Below, one piece after another: positions 42,863 to 52,065 of a DNA stretch of 64,000 bases. The first letter of the stretch is position 1. The number at the start of each line of letters is the position of its first letter. The position numbers and the translations under genes were made by a program. The stretch is from JAGVSR01 sp033765145 (GTDB taxonomy: Bacteria > Pseudomonadota > Alphaproteobacteria > Rhizobiales > Hyphomicrobiaceae). The stretch is taken from assembly GCA_033765145.1 (NCBI GenBank), contig JANRIH010000002.1, positions 1-64,000 of the forward strand, read 5' to 3'. Below the pieces are notes generated by a model. That model did not search any database. It had not been told where the DNA came from and was given only the letters and a program-made list of their open reading frames with translations.

Positions 42863-43957
42863 CTAGGCTGCCGGGAGATGAACCCCTCTCGTCGACCAAG
42901 GCATTCGCGTGACGCGAACCTTCGCCGCCGCACGCTCCACCAGCCGAATAGTGTCGGTCGCGTCGGCGCCATCCACTTCCGGACGCCTGCCGAGACGCGC
43001 AGCAACGACGAAATTGTCGACTTGCAGAGCCATGAGATCACGCATCTGCGCCGAATTCGTCGATACGTCGAATTCTGCCTCTGGCTTCGCGACGGCGATT
43101 GGCCGGCCGTCGAGACCCATGAGCTTCACGTCGTCGCCGAACGGCGGAACATGGACTTCCCCTCGGGAGAAACGGATACGGATGCCGCTGTCGAGGGCCC
43201 GGATCCGGCTCAAGCGGATGGCCCCGCGAGCGCCTGATGTCATTTTGAGATCGATGGTGGCGTCCGACTCGCCACCGTTGTCGCTGTCCGCCGAAACCGC
43301 GATGTCCGCCACATCGCCGAACAGCCACCGCACGAGGTCGAAGATGTGCGACCCGTTGCCGATGAGAACACCGCGGCCGGGATAGTTTGGTTGCAATAGA
43401 AAAGGCGTCTTGATCGGCCAGGAGAAGAGTTGTCCCTCGTCGAACGAGAACGATTCTACCGTTCCGAGCATCTGGTCTTCGATGATCCTGCGCACCATGC
43501 GATTGGCGGCGACGAACCGGCGCAGCATCGCTGTCGCGAGCGTCGTGCCGGACCGTCTCGAGGCGCTGACGATCCGCTCGCATTCCGCGACGGAGCAACC
43601 CAGCGGCTTTTCCATCAAGAGATGCAGACCTTGCCCCAGAATGTCGGTCGCGACCGCCTCGTGGACGTGATGCGGCACAGCGCCAATGGCGCCATCGACG
43701 CTCTCCGCAAGACCCCGCGTGTTGTCGCGCACATCGCTGATGCCGAACTTCTTGCCAAGCGCACGCGCGCGCTCGATATCGATATCGACAAGCGTCGTGA
43801 GCCGCCCGTAACGCGACGCGATGACGCCCGGAGCGTGGCCCGCTTCGGTGATTGCCCCGCACCCGACGATGGCCAGTCGCATCGGTTCGACGGGAGCCAT
43901 CTCTTGGCTTGCCATGGCTTGCTCGCGCTTGAATGGAATAGGACTAGAGACGTTCAC
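42863..43957 (-). CDS. Gfo/Idh/MocA-family oxidoreductase
   Basis: An NAD(P)-dependent dehydrogenase of 364 residues. The Rossmann opening is LAIVGCGAITEAGHAPGVIASRYGRLTTLVDID. The conserved EKP motif appears as LLMEKPLGCSVAECERIV near 120. The C-terminal domain includes GVLIGNGSHIFDLVRWLFGDVADI, matching the family D-x3-H/G-x-H region. It likely oxidises or reduces a nucleotide sugar with the neighbouring SDR. The start is GTG, overlapping the stop of the upstream GT4 gene by 4 bp (GTGA). Confidence 0.88.
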   Translation of the reverse strand: MNVSSPIPFKREQAMASQEMAPVEPMRLAIVGCGAITEAGHAPGVIASRYGRLTTLVDIDIERARALGKKFGISDVRDNTRGLAESVDGAIGAVPHHVHEAVATDILGQGLHLLMEKPLGCSVAECERIVSASRRSGTTLATAMLRRFVAANRMVRRIIEDQMLGTVESFSFDEGQLFSWPIKTPFLLQPNYPGRGVLIGNGSHIFDLVRWLFGDVADIAVSADSDNGGESDATIDLKMTSGARGAIRLSRIRALDSGIRIRFSRGEVHVPPFGDDVKLMGLDGRPIAVAKPEAEFDVSTNSAQMRDLMALQVDNFVVAARLGRRPEVDGADATDTIRLVERAAAKVRVTRMPWSTRGVHLPAA

Positions 43958-45105
43958 GCGTGTTCTGCTCCGCTGCTTTTCCTCGAGAGCAATGCGGGGT
44001 TCGTCGTCCCGGCGATTGCCCTGTCGTAGACGCCCGCCATATCGCGTGCCACACGCGCCCAGGTAAAGTGTCCATCGATCAATTTGCGGCCGTTAGCTCC
44101 CATGGCAACACGTTGACCGCGGTCGAAAGATACCAGGAGCTTGTCGAGCCCTTCGCGAATGCTCTCGGGATCCGTCGTGCAATCCAATGCTGCCTTCGCG
44201 TGAAAGCCTTCCGCCAGATTGCAGGCGTCCGTCATGAGCACGGGAACGCCATAACTCCAGGCTTCGAGAACCGCCATGGGCAGCCCCTCACTGAAGCTCG
44301 GCAAAATGAACGCACTCGACTGAGAGAGAAGCGTCGCCTTGTCCTGTCCGAATGTCGGACCGAGAAAGTGGACACTGTCCGCGACGCCGAGCGACGCCAC
44401 ACGCGCCTTGAGACCGTCCACATACCCCCCGTCATCCCAGCCCGCGATATCAAGGTGCCAGCCAGCCTGACTCGCCGCCGACATCGCCCACGCCTCGATG
44501 AGTGGGTCCAACCCCTTCTTGGGATGGATCCGGCCGAGGAACAGCGCTGTGTTCTGATCGCCGCGGCTCATCATGTCGAGCGGCGGTGGCGTCACACCAT
44601 TCGGGATCGTGACGACCCTGCCGGCCCCGACGAGATCGGCGATGGACCGCGCCTCCGATGGACAGAGAGCATGTAACGCCCGCGCATGACGCAGCACCCG
44701 GCCCGCCCAGACATGCCATGCAATCCGCTTCTTCACTCGGCTCCGGCCGAGAGCCCAGCTGTCCACCATGCCGTGTGGCGAGAGGACGATCGGAATGCGC
44801 GACTGCACCATGATCCATCGTGCCGCACGGCACGCAGGTCCCCAGACCCCATGCACGTGAATTAAGTCCGGGTCGCGGGCCAGCGCGGCCGCCGCGATCC
44901 TCACCCCGCTCGCTCCCGCGCCCGGGACGACATGGACCGCCACATCCCCCCACGCCGCCCGATCGCGGGCAACATCGGGATCATCCGGCGCGACGACGAG
45001 CGGATCGAGACCCAAGGCCTGAAGCGCGCTCGTGAGCCCCCTGACACTCTCAAAAACGCCGCCTGCGCGACGCGACGCATTGTCGATGAGATGCAAGACC
45101 CTCAT
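43954..45105 (-). CDS. Glycosyltransferase family 4 protein
   Basis: A 383-residue GT-B enzyme. N-terminal loop: HLIDNASRRAGGVFESVRGL. The acceptor side contains IHVHGVWGPACRAARW and SPHGMVDSWAL, a motif pair shared with WbuB/ExoL-like transferases. The donor side has ALFLGRIHPKKGLDPLIEAWA and E-x7-E in SFSEGLPMAVLEAWSYGVPVLMT. It lies 5 bp downstream of the sulfotransferase gene. Donor and acceptor are unknown. Confidence 0.88.
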   Translation of the reverse strand: MRVLHLIDNASRRAGGVFESVRGLTSALQALGLDPLVVAPDDPDVARDRAAWGDVAVHVVPGAGASGVRIAAAALARDPDLIHVHGVWGPACRAARWIMVQSRIPIVLSPHGMVDSWALGRSRVKKRIAWHVWAGRVLRHARALHALCPSEARSIADLVGAGRVVTIPNGVTPPPLDMMSRGDQNTALFLGRIHPKKGLDPLIEAWAMSAASQAGWHLDIAGWDDGGYVDGLKARVASLGVADSVHFLGPTFGQDKATLLSQSSAFILPSFSEGLPMAVLEAWSYGVPVLMTDACNLAEGFHAKAALDCTTDPESIREGLDKLLVSFDRGQRVAMGANGRKLIDGHFTWARVARDMAGVYDRAIAGTTNPALLSRKSSGAEHA

Positions 45106-45110
45106 GGCCT

Positions 45111-45944
45111 TTACGGCACCGCATATCCAAAGCGCTCGGCGAGTGGCCGAAGGTCGGCGGCCGCGCGCTCGCGCGCCTCACGGTCAAAAAGTTCGGCGTA
45201 GGCGGGCACGGGACGAAGGCTCAGAATTTCCGTCGAACGCGGCCGCCATTGCAGTCGCTGGAGCCGGTTCCAGACGAGCTTTCTCGTCGGCGGCGGAAGC
45301 GGGCTAGCGTGGCTCTTCGCCTCAAGCCCGAGATGCTGCGCGAACGTCTCGACCGCCGCGCGCGGCCCAGCAACGATGTCCTCGAACTTGAGGACGAGCA
45401 CCCCGGGGCGGTCCGCCCATTGCTCGACATGACGGCGCAGATAAAATGCCTTCGCAGAGAGCCACGCGTCCCTTTCGGCCACCGACGCCGCGGTCGAAAG
45501 ACCTTCGAAGATGAACGTCGAGGCAAGGACGCGGGCAGGATCGCGGACGACGTAGATGAGTTTTGTCCCGTTCGCGATCCAGTCCGCAATACCCGGCGCG
45601 CGAGACTTGAGATTGGCAAGATCGGGGTCGAGCCAATGTGTCTTGACGAGAGGGATGCGGTGCCGTGCGAGCCCGTCGGCCACGCGCCGAACGCTCGCGC
45701 TCGTCGCACTTTCGATCAGCACCGCATCGAGCGACACGTAGAGCGAACTGAGCGGCGCGAGCAGCGGCTTCGACGGCGCCAGGACGGGAAAGTTGTATCG
45801 CAGCAGATCGATGGTTGCGTGCGTTCCTGATCGCGGATGCGACACGAGTAGAACGCCACTCTTCGACGCGAGCGCCGCCGCGTTGAGATCGTCGAGCGAT
45901 GCCGGCAATGTCTCGACGATGCGGCCCATCATACGGCGAGACAC
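45111..45944 (-). CDS. Sulfotransferase domain protein
   Basis: Transfers sulfate from PAPS to a hydroxyl, probably on a polysaccharide sugar. The 277 residues have the 5'-phosphosulfate loop VSHPRSGTHATIDLLRY near 34-50 and the 3'-phosphate site KLIYVVRDPARVLAST near 128-143, with LVLKFEDIVAGPRAAVETFAQHLGL near 182. The start is GTG at 45944 with a weak GGACAG; an ATG 12 bp later is an alternative. PAPS-making genes (cysDNC) are not in the window. Confidence 0.87.
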   Translation of the reverse strand: MSRRMMGRIVETLPASLDDLNAAALASKSGVLLVSHPRSGTHATIDLLRYNFPVLAPSKPLLAPLSSLYVSLDAVLIESATSASVRRVADGLARHRIPLVKTHWLDPDLANLKSRAPGIADWIANGTKLIYVVRDPARVLASTFIFEGLSTAASVAERDAWLSAKAFYLRRHVEQWADRPGVLVLKFEDIVAGPRAAVETFAQHLGLEAKSHASPLPPPTRKLVWNRLQRLQWRPRSTEILSLRPVPAYAELFDREARERAAADLRPLAERFGYAVP

Positions 45945-46010
45945 CTGTCCGAGGGATATGAGGTCGCGGCCGTGTTTCGGTACGGGCGCCTCATGGAAGA
46001 AACCACCACG

Positions 46011-46559
46011 TCAGGTTGTTGATCCATCGGACCTCGGCCTTGTGCGCAATCCAGGTTCGAGAGACACGATCACATGCCGCGCCACGTCGCGCGTCACGAC
46101 CATGCCGAACGCGACGACCGCTCCAGCCCCGATCGTCACACCAGGGGCAACGCTCGCACGCGCTGCAACCCACGCGCCGTCTTCGATCCTGACCGGACGC
46201 GTGACGAGATCGAACGTCTCCCGGCTCCAATCGTGACTACCCGTGCAGATGTAGACGTCCTGCGAAAGACAGCAGTGCGCTCCGACCGTCACCTCTGCGA
46301 GATTGTCGATCCAGATATTCTCTCCGAGCCAGCTGTGATCGCCGACGACGAGCCGCCAGGGAAACTTCACGCGGACGCGCGGCTTGACAACAACGCCCGT
46401 CCCGATCCTCGCACCGAACATCCGAAGCAGGGCACGCCGCCAACCGGAGCCGGGAATCGACGATGCCACCAGCGGATGAGCGACACCGATCCACAAAGCC
46501 TCCACGAGCCTGCCACGACCCCGATCGAAACCACGATTGTCGAAGCGGTCTAGGCGCAC
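46011..46559 (-). CDS. WcaF-type acetyltransferase (left-handed beta-helix)
   Basis: A hexapeptide-repeat O-acetyltransferase of 182 residues, the usual WcaF length when the GTG at 46559 is taken as start. It begins VRLDRFDNRGFDRGRGRLVEALWIG, then LLRMFGARIGTGVVVKPRVRVKFPWRLVVGDHSWLGENIWIDNLAEVTVG, the CoA-site text CCLSQDVYICTGSHDWSRETFDL with the catalytic His, and GAWVAARASVAPGVTIGAGAVV. It acetylates a polysaccharide sugar. An upstream open frame is a shadow of the GT4 gene. Confidence 0.87.
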   Translation of the reverse strand: MRLDRFDNRGFDRGRGRLVEALWIGVAHPLVASSIPGSGWRRALLRMFGARIGTGVVVKPRVRVKFPWRLVVGDHSWLGENIWIDNLAEVTVGAHCCLSQDVYICTGSHDWSRETFDLVTRPVRIEDGAWVAARASVAPGVTIGAGAVVAFGMVVTRDVARHVIVSLEPGLRTRPRSDGSTT

Positions 46560-46611
46560 GGCGGTGCATCCGATGTAGCGGCCGTCGGACGATCGAGACG
46601 CCAGACGGCCA

Positions 46612-47844
46612 TCAGATCGCCCACGCGTAGGATGCGGCAACCATCCGATCCAGCGAGCGCCGCGAGCGCTGGCCACCCGCAATCGCCGCATTGGCCGCCG
46701 CCAGCGCGCCGGACGCGAACCTCTGCGGGCCGTATTCGCCGACGACATTCGCGGACGCCTCGCCCATCCGGACCCGCGCCGAATCCGGCAGATCGTCGAG
46801 GGCCGCAAAACGCTGCGCGATCGCGTCGACATCGTCGTATCGAACGATGTAGCCGTTCTCCCCCTCGCGCACGAGATCGGCCGCACAGCCGCAGACACTC
46901 GACACGATCACAGGCAGTCCCGACGCCATCGCCTCGTTGACGACGAGCCCCCACGGCTCGATCCGGCTCACGTGCACGAACCCGAGCGCGAGACCATAGT
47001 AGACCGGAAGATCGCCGTATTGCTTGAAGCCTGGCATCAAGACGTGCGCGTCGAGTTCGAGCTCGGATCGGAGCGCGCGAAGAGCGCCGGCCTCCGCGCC
47101 GTCACCGAGGAGTACGAGTCGCGCCGAAGACGTCGGTCGCGATTCGCGGAAACGGCGGAACGCCACCAGGAGGCGATCGAGATTCTTGATCGCAATGAAC
47201 CGAGCGGACGCGAGAAAATAGCGCTCGGGCAATAGATAGCGCTCCCGCAACGCGCGTTCGTTCGCGCGCGCGGCCACCGAACCGACGGCAAAGTAATCGT
47301 TGTCGATCGCGTTGTATCCGAGCCTGATGGCATCGTCAGCGATTCCAAGCTGCGCGAGATACGCCTTTTGCGGCGCGCCTCCGACAAGACCCGCGTCGTG
47401 GAGCCTGACGATCCGGCTCTTCAAATGTTCCTTCCATCCCGATCGCGGCGCGTCAACGAATGTGCTTTCCGACATGAGGACGGTCGGCACGCGCCGCGCG
47501 AGACACCACCGCGTGGCCGAGATCGCAGCCGTTGTCGCCCAGCCGGGCACGAGCACCACATCCGGCCGGAAGTCCTCGAGAGCACGCACAAGTGCAGACG
47601 CGAGGTCCCGTTTGTCGACCTGGCGCGAATCCGCCACCTCGAACAGCGTCCGGCGCTCAAACCGTGTCGGCCGCTCGACCTTGTCCCACTGGTAGACCTG
47701 ACTGCGCGCGGCAACCTCGACGCCGAGCGTCGGCGTCACAGCGCCGAGCGCATCGATGCGCGCCACGTGGTACGGCCCGAAGTTGTCGAAGATGACCGCG
47801 AGCCGTGGACCCTGCCGACCTATCGCCGCCGCCCCATTCTTCAT
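46612..47844 (-). CDS. Glycosyltransferase family 4 protein
   Basis: A 410-residue GT-B enzyme from the ATG at 47844, which follows GACGAGG. N-terminal part: LAVIFDNFGPYHVARIDALG. Middle: VPTVLMSESTFVDAPRSGWKEHLKSRIVRLHDAGLVGG. Donor side: YFLASARFIAIKNLDRLLVAF and E-x7-E in IEPWGLVVNEAMASGLPVIVSS. The frame upstream of 47844 is part of the polymerase gene region and lacks coding character. It precedes the WcaF gene by 52 bp. Confidence 0.88.
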   Translation of the reverse strand: MKNGAAAIGRQGPRLAVIFDNFGPYHVARIDALGAVTPTLGVEVAARSQVYQWDKVERPTRFERRTLFEVADSRQVDKRDLASALVRALEDFRPDVVLVPGWATTAAISATRWCLARRVPTVLMSESTFVDAPRSGWKEHLKSRIVRLHDAGLVGGAPQKAYLAQLGIADDAIRLGYNAIDNDYFAVGSVAARANERALRERYLLPERYFLASARFIAIKNLDRLLVAFRRFRESRPTSSARLVLLGDGAEAGALRALRSELELDAHVLMPGFKQYGDLPVYYGLALGFVHVSRIEPWGLVVNEAMASGLPVIVSSVCGCAADLVREGENGYIVRYDDVDAIAQRFAALDDLPDSARVRMGEASANVVGEYGPQRFASGALAAANAAIAGGQRSRRSLDRMVAASYAWAI

Positions 47845-47875
47845 CTGTTGCCTCGTCCGCTCGGCACGACCATCC

Positions 47876-49324
47876 TCACGGGTTAAGTTCGCCTCTGGGC
47901 CCAACCTTCCCCTGCCCGAGACTTTGAGCATCGATCCGATCGTCTTGTCCGGTGCCTCGTGCCCTCATCCGCGCCTGGGGAGTAGACACTGATCCACGGG
48001 CCTCCGCAGGACCTGCGCCGACGGGCAGCGCAAGACGCCCATCGCGCGGTCCGCGACGACCCCAGTGCCGAAGCCGGCGCGCAGCGCGGAAAATGAACCA
48101 CGTGAAAAGCAGCACTTGCGGAATGAAGATGAACAGCCACTCCGTCGCGTGCGTGACCGCGTGGAGCGACGTGCCGATGACCGTGCAATAATAGTACTGG
48201 TCCTTGATGGAGCCATCCATGCCCCGGACCCACCACCCGCGCATCAGCCGCGCGATGAAATAGAAGACCAGCACACCCAACGGCCCGAACGCCATGAACG
48301 TATCCGCAAACCCCGTATACGTCGTGCCGATGTGCCGGACATAACCGTAAATCTCGACCGGAAGGTCGGGAATGTCGAACTGAAGGGACTTCTTGAGATC
48401 GAGCCCCACGACCTGTCCAGGCACAAAGCGAAAGACAAAGAAGTTCCAGTAGTGCAGGCCGTAGTCGAACCGAAGGGTCTCCCATGATGCCGCGATGTAG
48501 TGGATCGCGTTCGACACCTCGAATACCGCATTCTGCCCCGTGTTGGTGAAGCTTCCGAGCCAGTCGATCTGCATCATCTCGTCGAAGGTCGGCAGCCGCG
48601 CGTCTCCCTCGCGCACCATCGGATCGTTGATCGTCGTGACGAGACTTCGATATTGCCCGGCAGCCGATATGAAGATGGCGCCGGCGGCAATCCCACCGAG
48701 CATGAGCCACTTCGGGACGAGAAATCGCCACTGAAACCACAATGCGCAGAGCGTGATGAGCGTCAGATCGACGGCCGGCCCGCGCCTGCCTCCGAACAGG
48801 ATGAAGCTCGACAGCGTCATAACGTTGAAGACGACGATGCCGAGCGCCAGCATGGAGGGCCGCTGGAGATAGAGCAGCAGAGCCAGAGCGTAACCGAAGT
48901 ACTGCGCCTTGTAGAAGAAGAAGTAGATGGTCACGATGCCGGTCGTAAGGCCCTCCTCGGTTTGAGTGGCATTGCTCCTCAGAATGAGACCATAGGCGAG
49001 CGCACCGATCGCGGAGAGGATCATCGCGCCGATAAGCAGACTCCGCTCGTCGAATTCCGGCTTCTTGCTGAGGCGTCGAATGCGCGTCCGATCACCGAAC
49101 CAGATGGCAAGCATCGCCGCCGACGCATAAAACATCGTCAGCGCAAAGGCACCGGCCGGCAACTCGTAGGATTCGGTGAGCTTGATCGCCTGCGGCAGAA
49201 ACCACCCGGCCATCACGGCGGCAGCCAGGAATGGATACTGCAAGACGCCCGCGCGCAGATTGAGCCCGCGAATGACGAGCGCCGCCACCACGGCGATGAG
49301 AAGTCCGAGCGCGAGACTGTTCAA
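47876..49324 (-). CDS. Oligosaccharide repeat-unit polymerase (Wzy-like)
   Basis: A 482-residue inner-membrane protein with about 11-12 spans. The start is TTG at 49324 supported by a strong GGAGG. A long periplasmic loop lies near residues 225-330 (AGQYRSLVTTINDPMVREGD, FTNTGQNAVFEVSNAIHYI, RFDYGLHYWNFFVFRFVPGQVVG). FGGRRGPAVDLTLI near 178 is the Arg-rich loop common to O-antigen/repeat-unit polymerases. A ~55-residue polar tail ends the protein. It should join flipped repeat units on the periplasmic face. A second polymerase/ligase-type protein lies at the window end. Confidence 0.8.
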   Translation of the reverse strand: MNSLALGLLIAVVAALVIRGLNLRAGVLQYPFLAAAVMAGWFLPQAIKLTESYELPAGAFALTMFYASAAMLAIWFGDRTRIRRLSKKPEFDERSLLIGAMILSAIGALAYGLILRSNATQTEEGLTTGIVTIYFFFYKAQYFGYALALLLYLQRPSMLALGIVVFNVMTLSSFILFGGRRGPAVDLTLITLCALWFQWRFLVPKWLMLGGIAAGAIFISAAGQYRSLVTTINDPMVREGDARLPTFDEMMQIDWLGSFTNTGQNAVFEVSNAIHYIAASWETLRFDYGLHYWNFFVFRFVPGQVVGLDLKKSLQFDIPDLPVEIYGYVRHIGTTYTGFADTFMAFGPLGVLVFYFIARLMRGWWVRGMDGSIKDQYYYCTVIGTSLHAVTHATEWLFIFIPQVLLFTWFIFRAARRLRHWGRRGPRDGRLALPVGAGPAEARGSVSTPQARMRARGTGQDDRIDAQSLGQGKVGPRGELNP

Positions 49325-49388
49325 GCGCGCCTCCAGAACAACACATTCGCGACTAGCCGACGGGACTTCACACTACCATCGACATGCA

Positions 49389-50642
49389 TCAGAGTGAACT
49401 TTCGACCGGATAGACGGCGCGCCCCATCACAAGTCTCAGAAAGTCGTCGACCACCCGTTCTGCTCCGAAGTCTCCGACCCTCACCACAGCCGCGCGCGAA
49501 AGACCTTCGAGTTCGCCCGGATTTTCGACGAACCAGCGGATCTGTTCCGCGATGCGATCGGCCGTGACCTCAGTCAAAATGCGGCCGCTTCGAAAATCCT
49601 CGACCACCGAACCGCAGCAACGCGAGGCGATGACCGGAAGCCCGCGCGCCATCGCCTCGATCTGCGTTAAGCCGAAGCCATCCGAATGCGTCGGCAGAAT
49701 GAAGACGTCGGCGGCGTCGTAGTGTGCGCCCGTTTCGCTCCGAGGAACGGCCGGCACACAGACGGCATTCGCAAGCCCGTCGAATGCAGCTGCGACATCG
49801 GGAGAGGTCGCCCCGACGAGCGTGAGATGCACCGGCACATCCTTCAGCAATCGCATGGCCGAGGCCAGTTCCAAAGCGCCTTTCCGGACATTGATCTGTC
49901 CGAGAAACAGAAGACGCAAGGGATCGTCATTCGAATAGGCCCGCCCGCGCCGAACGCGCGGCGGAGAACACGGCGACGGCACGTACGCAAGTGGCACGAC
50001 CCCGATTTTGTCCGCCGCCACACCTGCCCGCGCGAGCAGCTCCGCCGACCAATTCGAATTCGCGACAATGACGTCCGCGAGTTCGACCTCCTCCCGCCAT
50101 TTCGTCCAATAGGATGGAGGCGGTCGCCGGCCGACGTTCATGGCTATGCCGTTGCGGCGAGCCACTTCGGCGACGATCTCGTCCTCGACGGGTCCGGGAT
50201 CGATCTGCCCGAGTACTGTTCGACATCCCTGCCTCTTTGCCGCGCGAAAGATGTCGCCCGCCGCATAGCTGTAGGCGAAGACCGCCGGACGCCGATCGAG
50301 AATGCCCGACCGCATCAGGGCCCGGCTCGCCCACGACCCGAACCGGGCATTCCGCATCATGATGGCGTCCCAGTCTGTTCGCCCGGCAAGGCGCATCATG
50401 GCCTCGTGAGCCAACATCGAGAGCAAGGGCGGCGCCAGGACGCGTTCAGATTGAAGCGCCGGATGGCTCCGTTCTCCAAGACGGCGCGCGAGAGATCCGC
50501 CAGCATGCGACGCAACTTGCCGCGCTCCTCCCTCACCGACCCAGATATCCGTGACGAGGGCCGCAAGCCGTCCGCGCCGCGCAAATTCGGCCGCGACGAC
50601 GTAATGCTCACGTGCGCCGATCTGACAGACAACGACGCTCAC
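49389..50642 (-). CDS. Glycosyltransferase family 4 protein
   Basis: A 417-residue GT-B enzyme starting at GTG 50642 (MSVVVCQIGAREHYVVAAEF). Acceptor half: GCRTVLGQIDPGPVEDEIV and WREEVELADVIVANSNWSAELL. Donor half: LRLLFLGQINVRKGALELASAM and E-x7-E in THSDGFGLTQIEAMARGLPVIAS. No clear Shine-Dalgarno precedes the GTG. It ends 64 bp before the polymerase start and follows the hexapeptide acyltransferase. Confidence 0.87.
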   Translation of the reverse strand: MSVVVCQIGAREHYVVAAEFARRGRLAALVTDIWVGEGGARQVASHAGGSLARRLGERSHPALQSERVLAPPLLSMLAHEAMMRLAGRTDWDAIMMRNARFGSWASRALMRSGILDRRPAVFAYSYAAGDIFRAAKRQGCRTVLGQIDPGPVEDEIVAEVARRNGIAMNVGRRPPPSYWTKWREEVELADVIVANSNWSAELLARAGVAADKIGVVPLAYVPSPCSPPRVRRGRAYSNDDPLRLLFLGQINVRKGALELASAMRLLKDVPVHLTLVGATSPDVAAAFDGLANAVCVPAVPRSETGAHYDAADVFILPTHSDGFGLTQIEAMARGLPVIASRCCGSVVEDFRSGRILTEVTADRIAEQIRWFVENPGELEGLSRAAVVRVGDFGAERVVDDFLRLVMGRAVYPVESSL

Positions 50643-50699
50643 GCTAGTTCAAAATGCATCCGGCCGCGCGATCGGCGGCCTCGGTGTCGGCCCGCACCG

Positions 50700-51239
50700 T
50701 CACCCGAGCCAAGGGCGGAAGTCGAGCCGATAGGCAAGGTCGCGCGACCTCTGGCCGATGACTTGAGCGGGATTGCCCGCGACGATCGTATAAGGCGCCA
50801 CATTACGCGACACGACTGCGCCGGCCGCCACGACGGCCCCTTCGCCGATTTCAATCCCCGGCAGCACGATCGCGCGATATCCGATCCACGCGCGGTCCCC
50901 GATCACCACATCGCCGCCCTTGTCCGCGAAGTCGCGCGACTGCGGATCGTGGCCAAGCGTCAGGATCGAGGCTTCAGGACCAATGGAAACATCCGAGCCC
51001 GTCAGAACCCGAAATCCCCGCCCATCGATCAGCGTCCCGAAGTTGATGACGTTGCGCTCACCGAGTTCGACCTTCCGGCCGTTCAGAAATCGGCATCCGC
51101 GCTGCACGCCCGTCCCGCGCCCGAAGCGCTGAAGCCAGAACCTCAGAAATCCATGCCGGATCGTCCGGCTCGGCAGGAACGTCAGAAGGCCGTTATACGT
51201 GAAGGCCAGAACCGCGCCCGCGAACGACTTGACGGTCAC
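50700..51239 (-). CDS. Hexapeptide-repeat acyltransferase (LbH/WbbJ-type)
   Basis: A 179-residue left-handed beta-helix acyltransferase. Start GTG at 51239 (VTVKSFAGAVLAFTYNGLLTFLPS) is preferred since the frame upstream runs into the methyltransferase gene. Core: GVQRGCRFLNGRKVELGERNVINFGTLIDGRG, then GPEASILTLGHDPQSRDFADKGGDVVIGDRAWIGYRAIVLPGIEIGEGAVVAAGAVVSRNV. The His in LGHD is the likely catalytic base. It probably acetylates a sugar of the repeat unit. This is the second hexapeptide acyltransferase of the cluster. Confidence 0.85.
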   Translation of the reverse strand: MTVKSFAGAVLAFTYNGLLTFLPSRTIRHGFLRFWLQRFGRGTGVQRGCRFLNGRKVELGERNVINFGTLIDGRGFRVLTGSDVSIGPEASILTLGHDPQSRDFADKGGDVVIGDRAWIGYRAIVLPGIEIGEGAVVAAGAVVSRNVAPYTIVAGNPAQVIGQRSRDLAYRLDFRPWLG

Positions 51240-51273
51240 GAATGTCCGCGCCCCAGATTGGCTGCCGAAGGCA

Positions 51274-52017
51274 TCAGAAATCTCGGAACGTCTGCGACCA
51301 GTGTCGGGGAAGCTGTCCAACCTTGCGGAAGGCCGTCATCTGGGCGCGTCCGAGCGCCTGCGCCACCTTGGCTCGCAGTGTTCTCCGATCCTCCGGGCGG
51401 AACTCCATGAGGTCGATTTCCTCGACGACGCCCTTGAAATTGCGTCTCAGAAACTGAAGCGCCTTCGCAACATCCGGCCACGTCGAATCATCGAACGCCA
51501 TGACACCTCCTTCGTCGAGCAGATGCGTCGCATAGATGAGGTCGATGAACACGTCCTCGAAGTGGTGCGAGCCATCGATGTAGATGAGCTGGAACGTGCG
51601 ACCCTCAGCCAGCAATTGGGGCAGCGCGACCAGGGACGGTTGCCGCACGAGCTGGACGTAGCCGTCGAGGGCTTCCATCCCGAGCTGCGTCATGCCCGCT
51701 TCGTCAAGCTCGTGCTGGAACGGATCGAGCGCCACGTGCTGACGGTGCGCATCTTGGCCTGCACGGCGATACTTGTCGCAGAAAAGCAGCGCCGAGGCCC
51801 CGCACGCGAGACCGACTTCGAGCGTCGCCGAGGGCGCGACCGCATCGAACAGGCGGTCGAGAATGAAGAGGTTGTTGAGCGTCGAGCCGCCGACGAATTT
51901 CACCGGTCCGTTGGCGCCTTGTGCCGTGCCGCTCTCCAGCATCCGCTTCAAGACCCCCGGAAAGCGAGCAGCGATTTGAGCGGCGGCTGTTTCTGTCATT
52001 CTGGCAGTTTCGATCAT
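51274..52017 (-). CDS. Class I SAM-dependent methyltransferase
   Basis: A 247-residue methyltransferase of the Methyltransf_24/CmcI type. SAM-binding motif I is TLEVGLACGASALLFCDKY near 74-92, the acidic post-I region is HVALDPFQHELDEAG, and FQLIYIDGSHHFEDVFIDLIYATHLLDEGGVMAFDDS covers motifs II and III with candidate metal-binding Asp/His. It probably O-methylates a sugar. The ATG at 52017 with GGAA upstream is chosen over a start 27 bp earlier. Confidence 0.82.
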   Translation of the reverse strand: MIETARMTETAAAQIAARFPGVLKRMLESGTAQGANGPVKFVGGSTLNNLFILDRLFDAVAPSATLEVGLACGASALLFCDKYRRAGQDAHRQHVALDPFQHELDEAGMTQLGMEALDGYVQLVRQPSLVALPQLLAEGRTFQLIYIDGSHHFEDVFIDLIYATHLLDEGGVMAFDDSTWPDVAKALQFLRRNFKGVVEEIDLMEFRPEDRRTLRAKVAQALGRAQMTAFRKVGQLPRHWSQTFRDF

Positions 52018-52065
52018 GACGTCATTCCAGATACCAAAGCGCAACCTTGCTGCCGCGTCATCGCC

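Noticed and set aside
41453..43237. A 594-residue plus-strand open frame opposite the acyltransferase, epimerase and Gfo/Idh genes
   Set aside because: It spans three well-recognised minus-strand genes and has no motif of its own.
49686..51410. A 574-residue plus-strand open frame opposite a GT4 and a hexapeptide acyltransferase
   Set aside because: Arg/Pro-rich shadow; both opposing genes have full family signatures.
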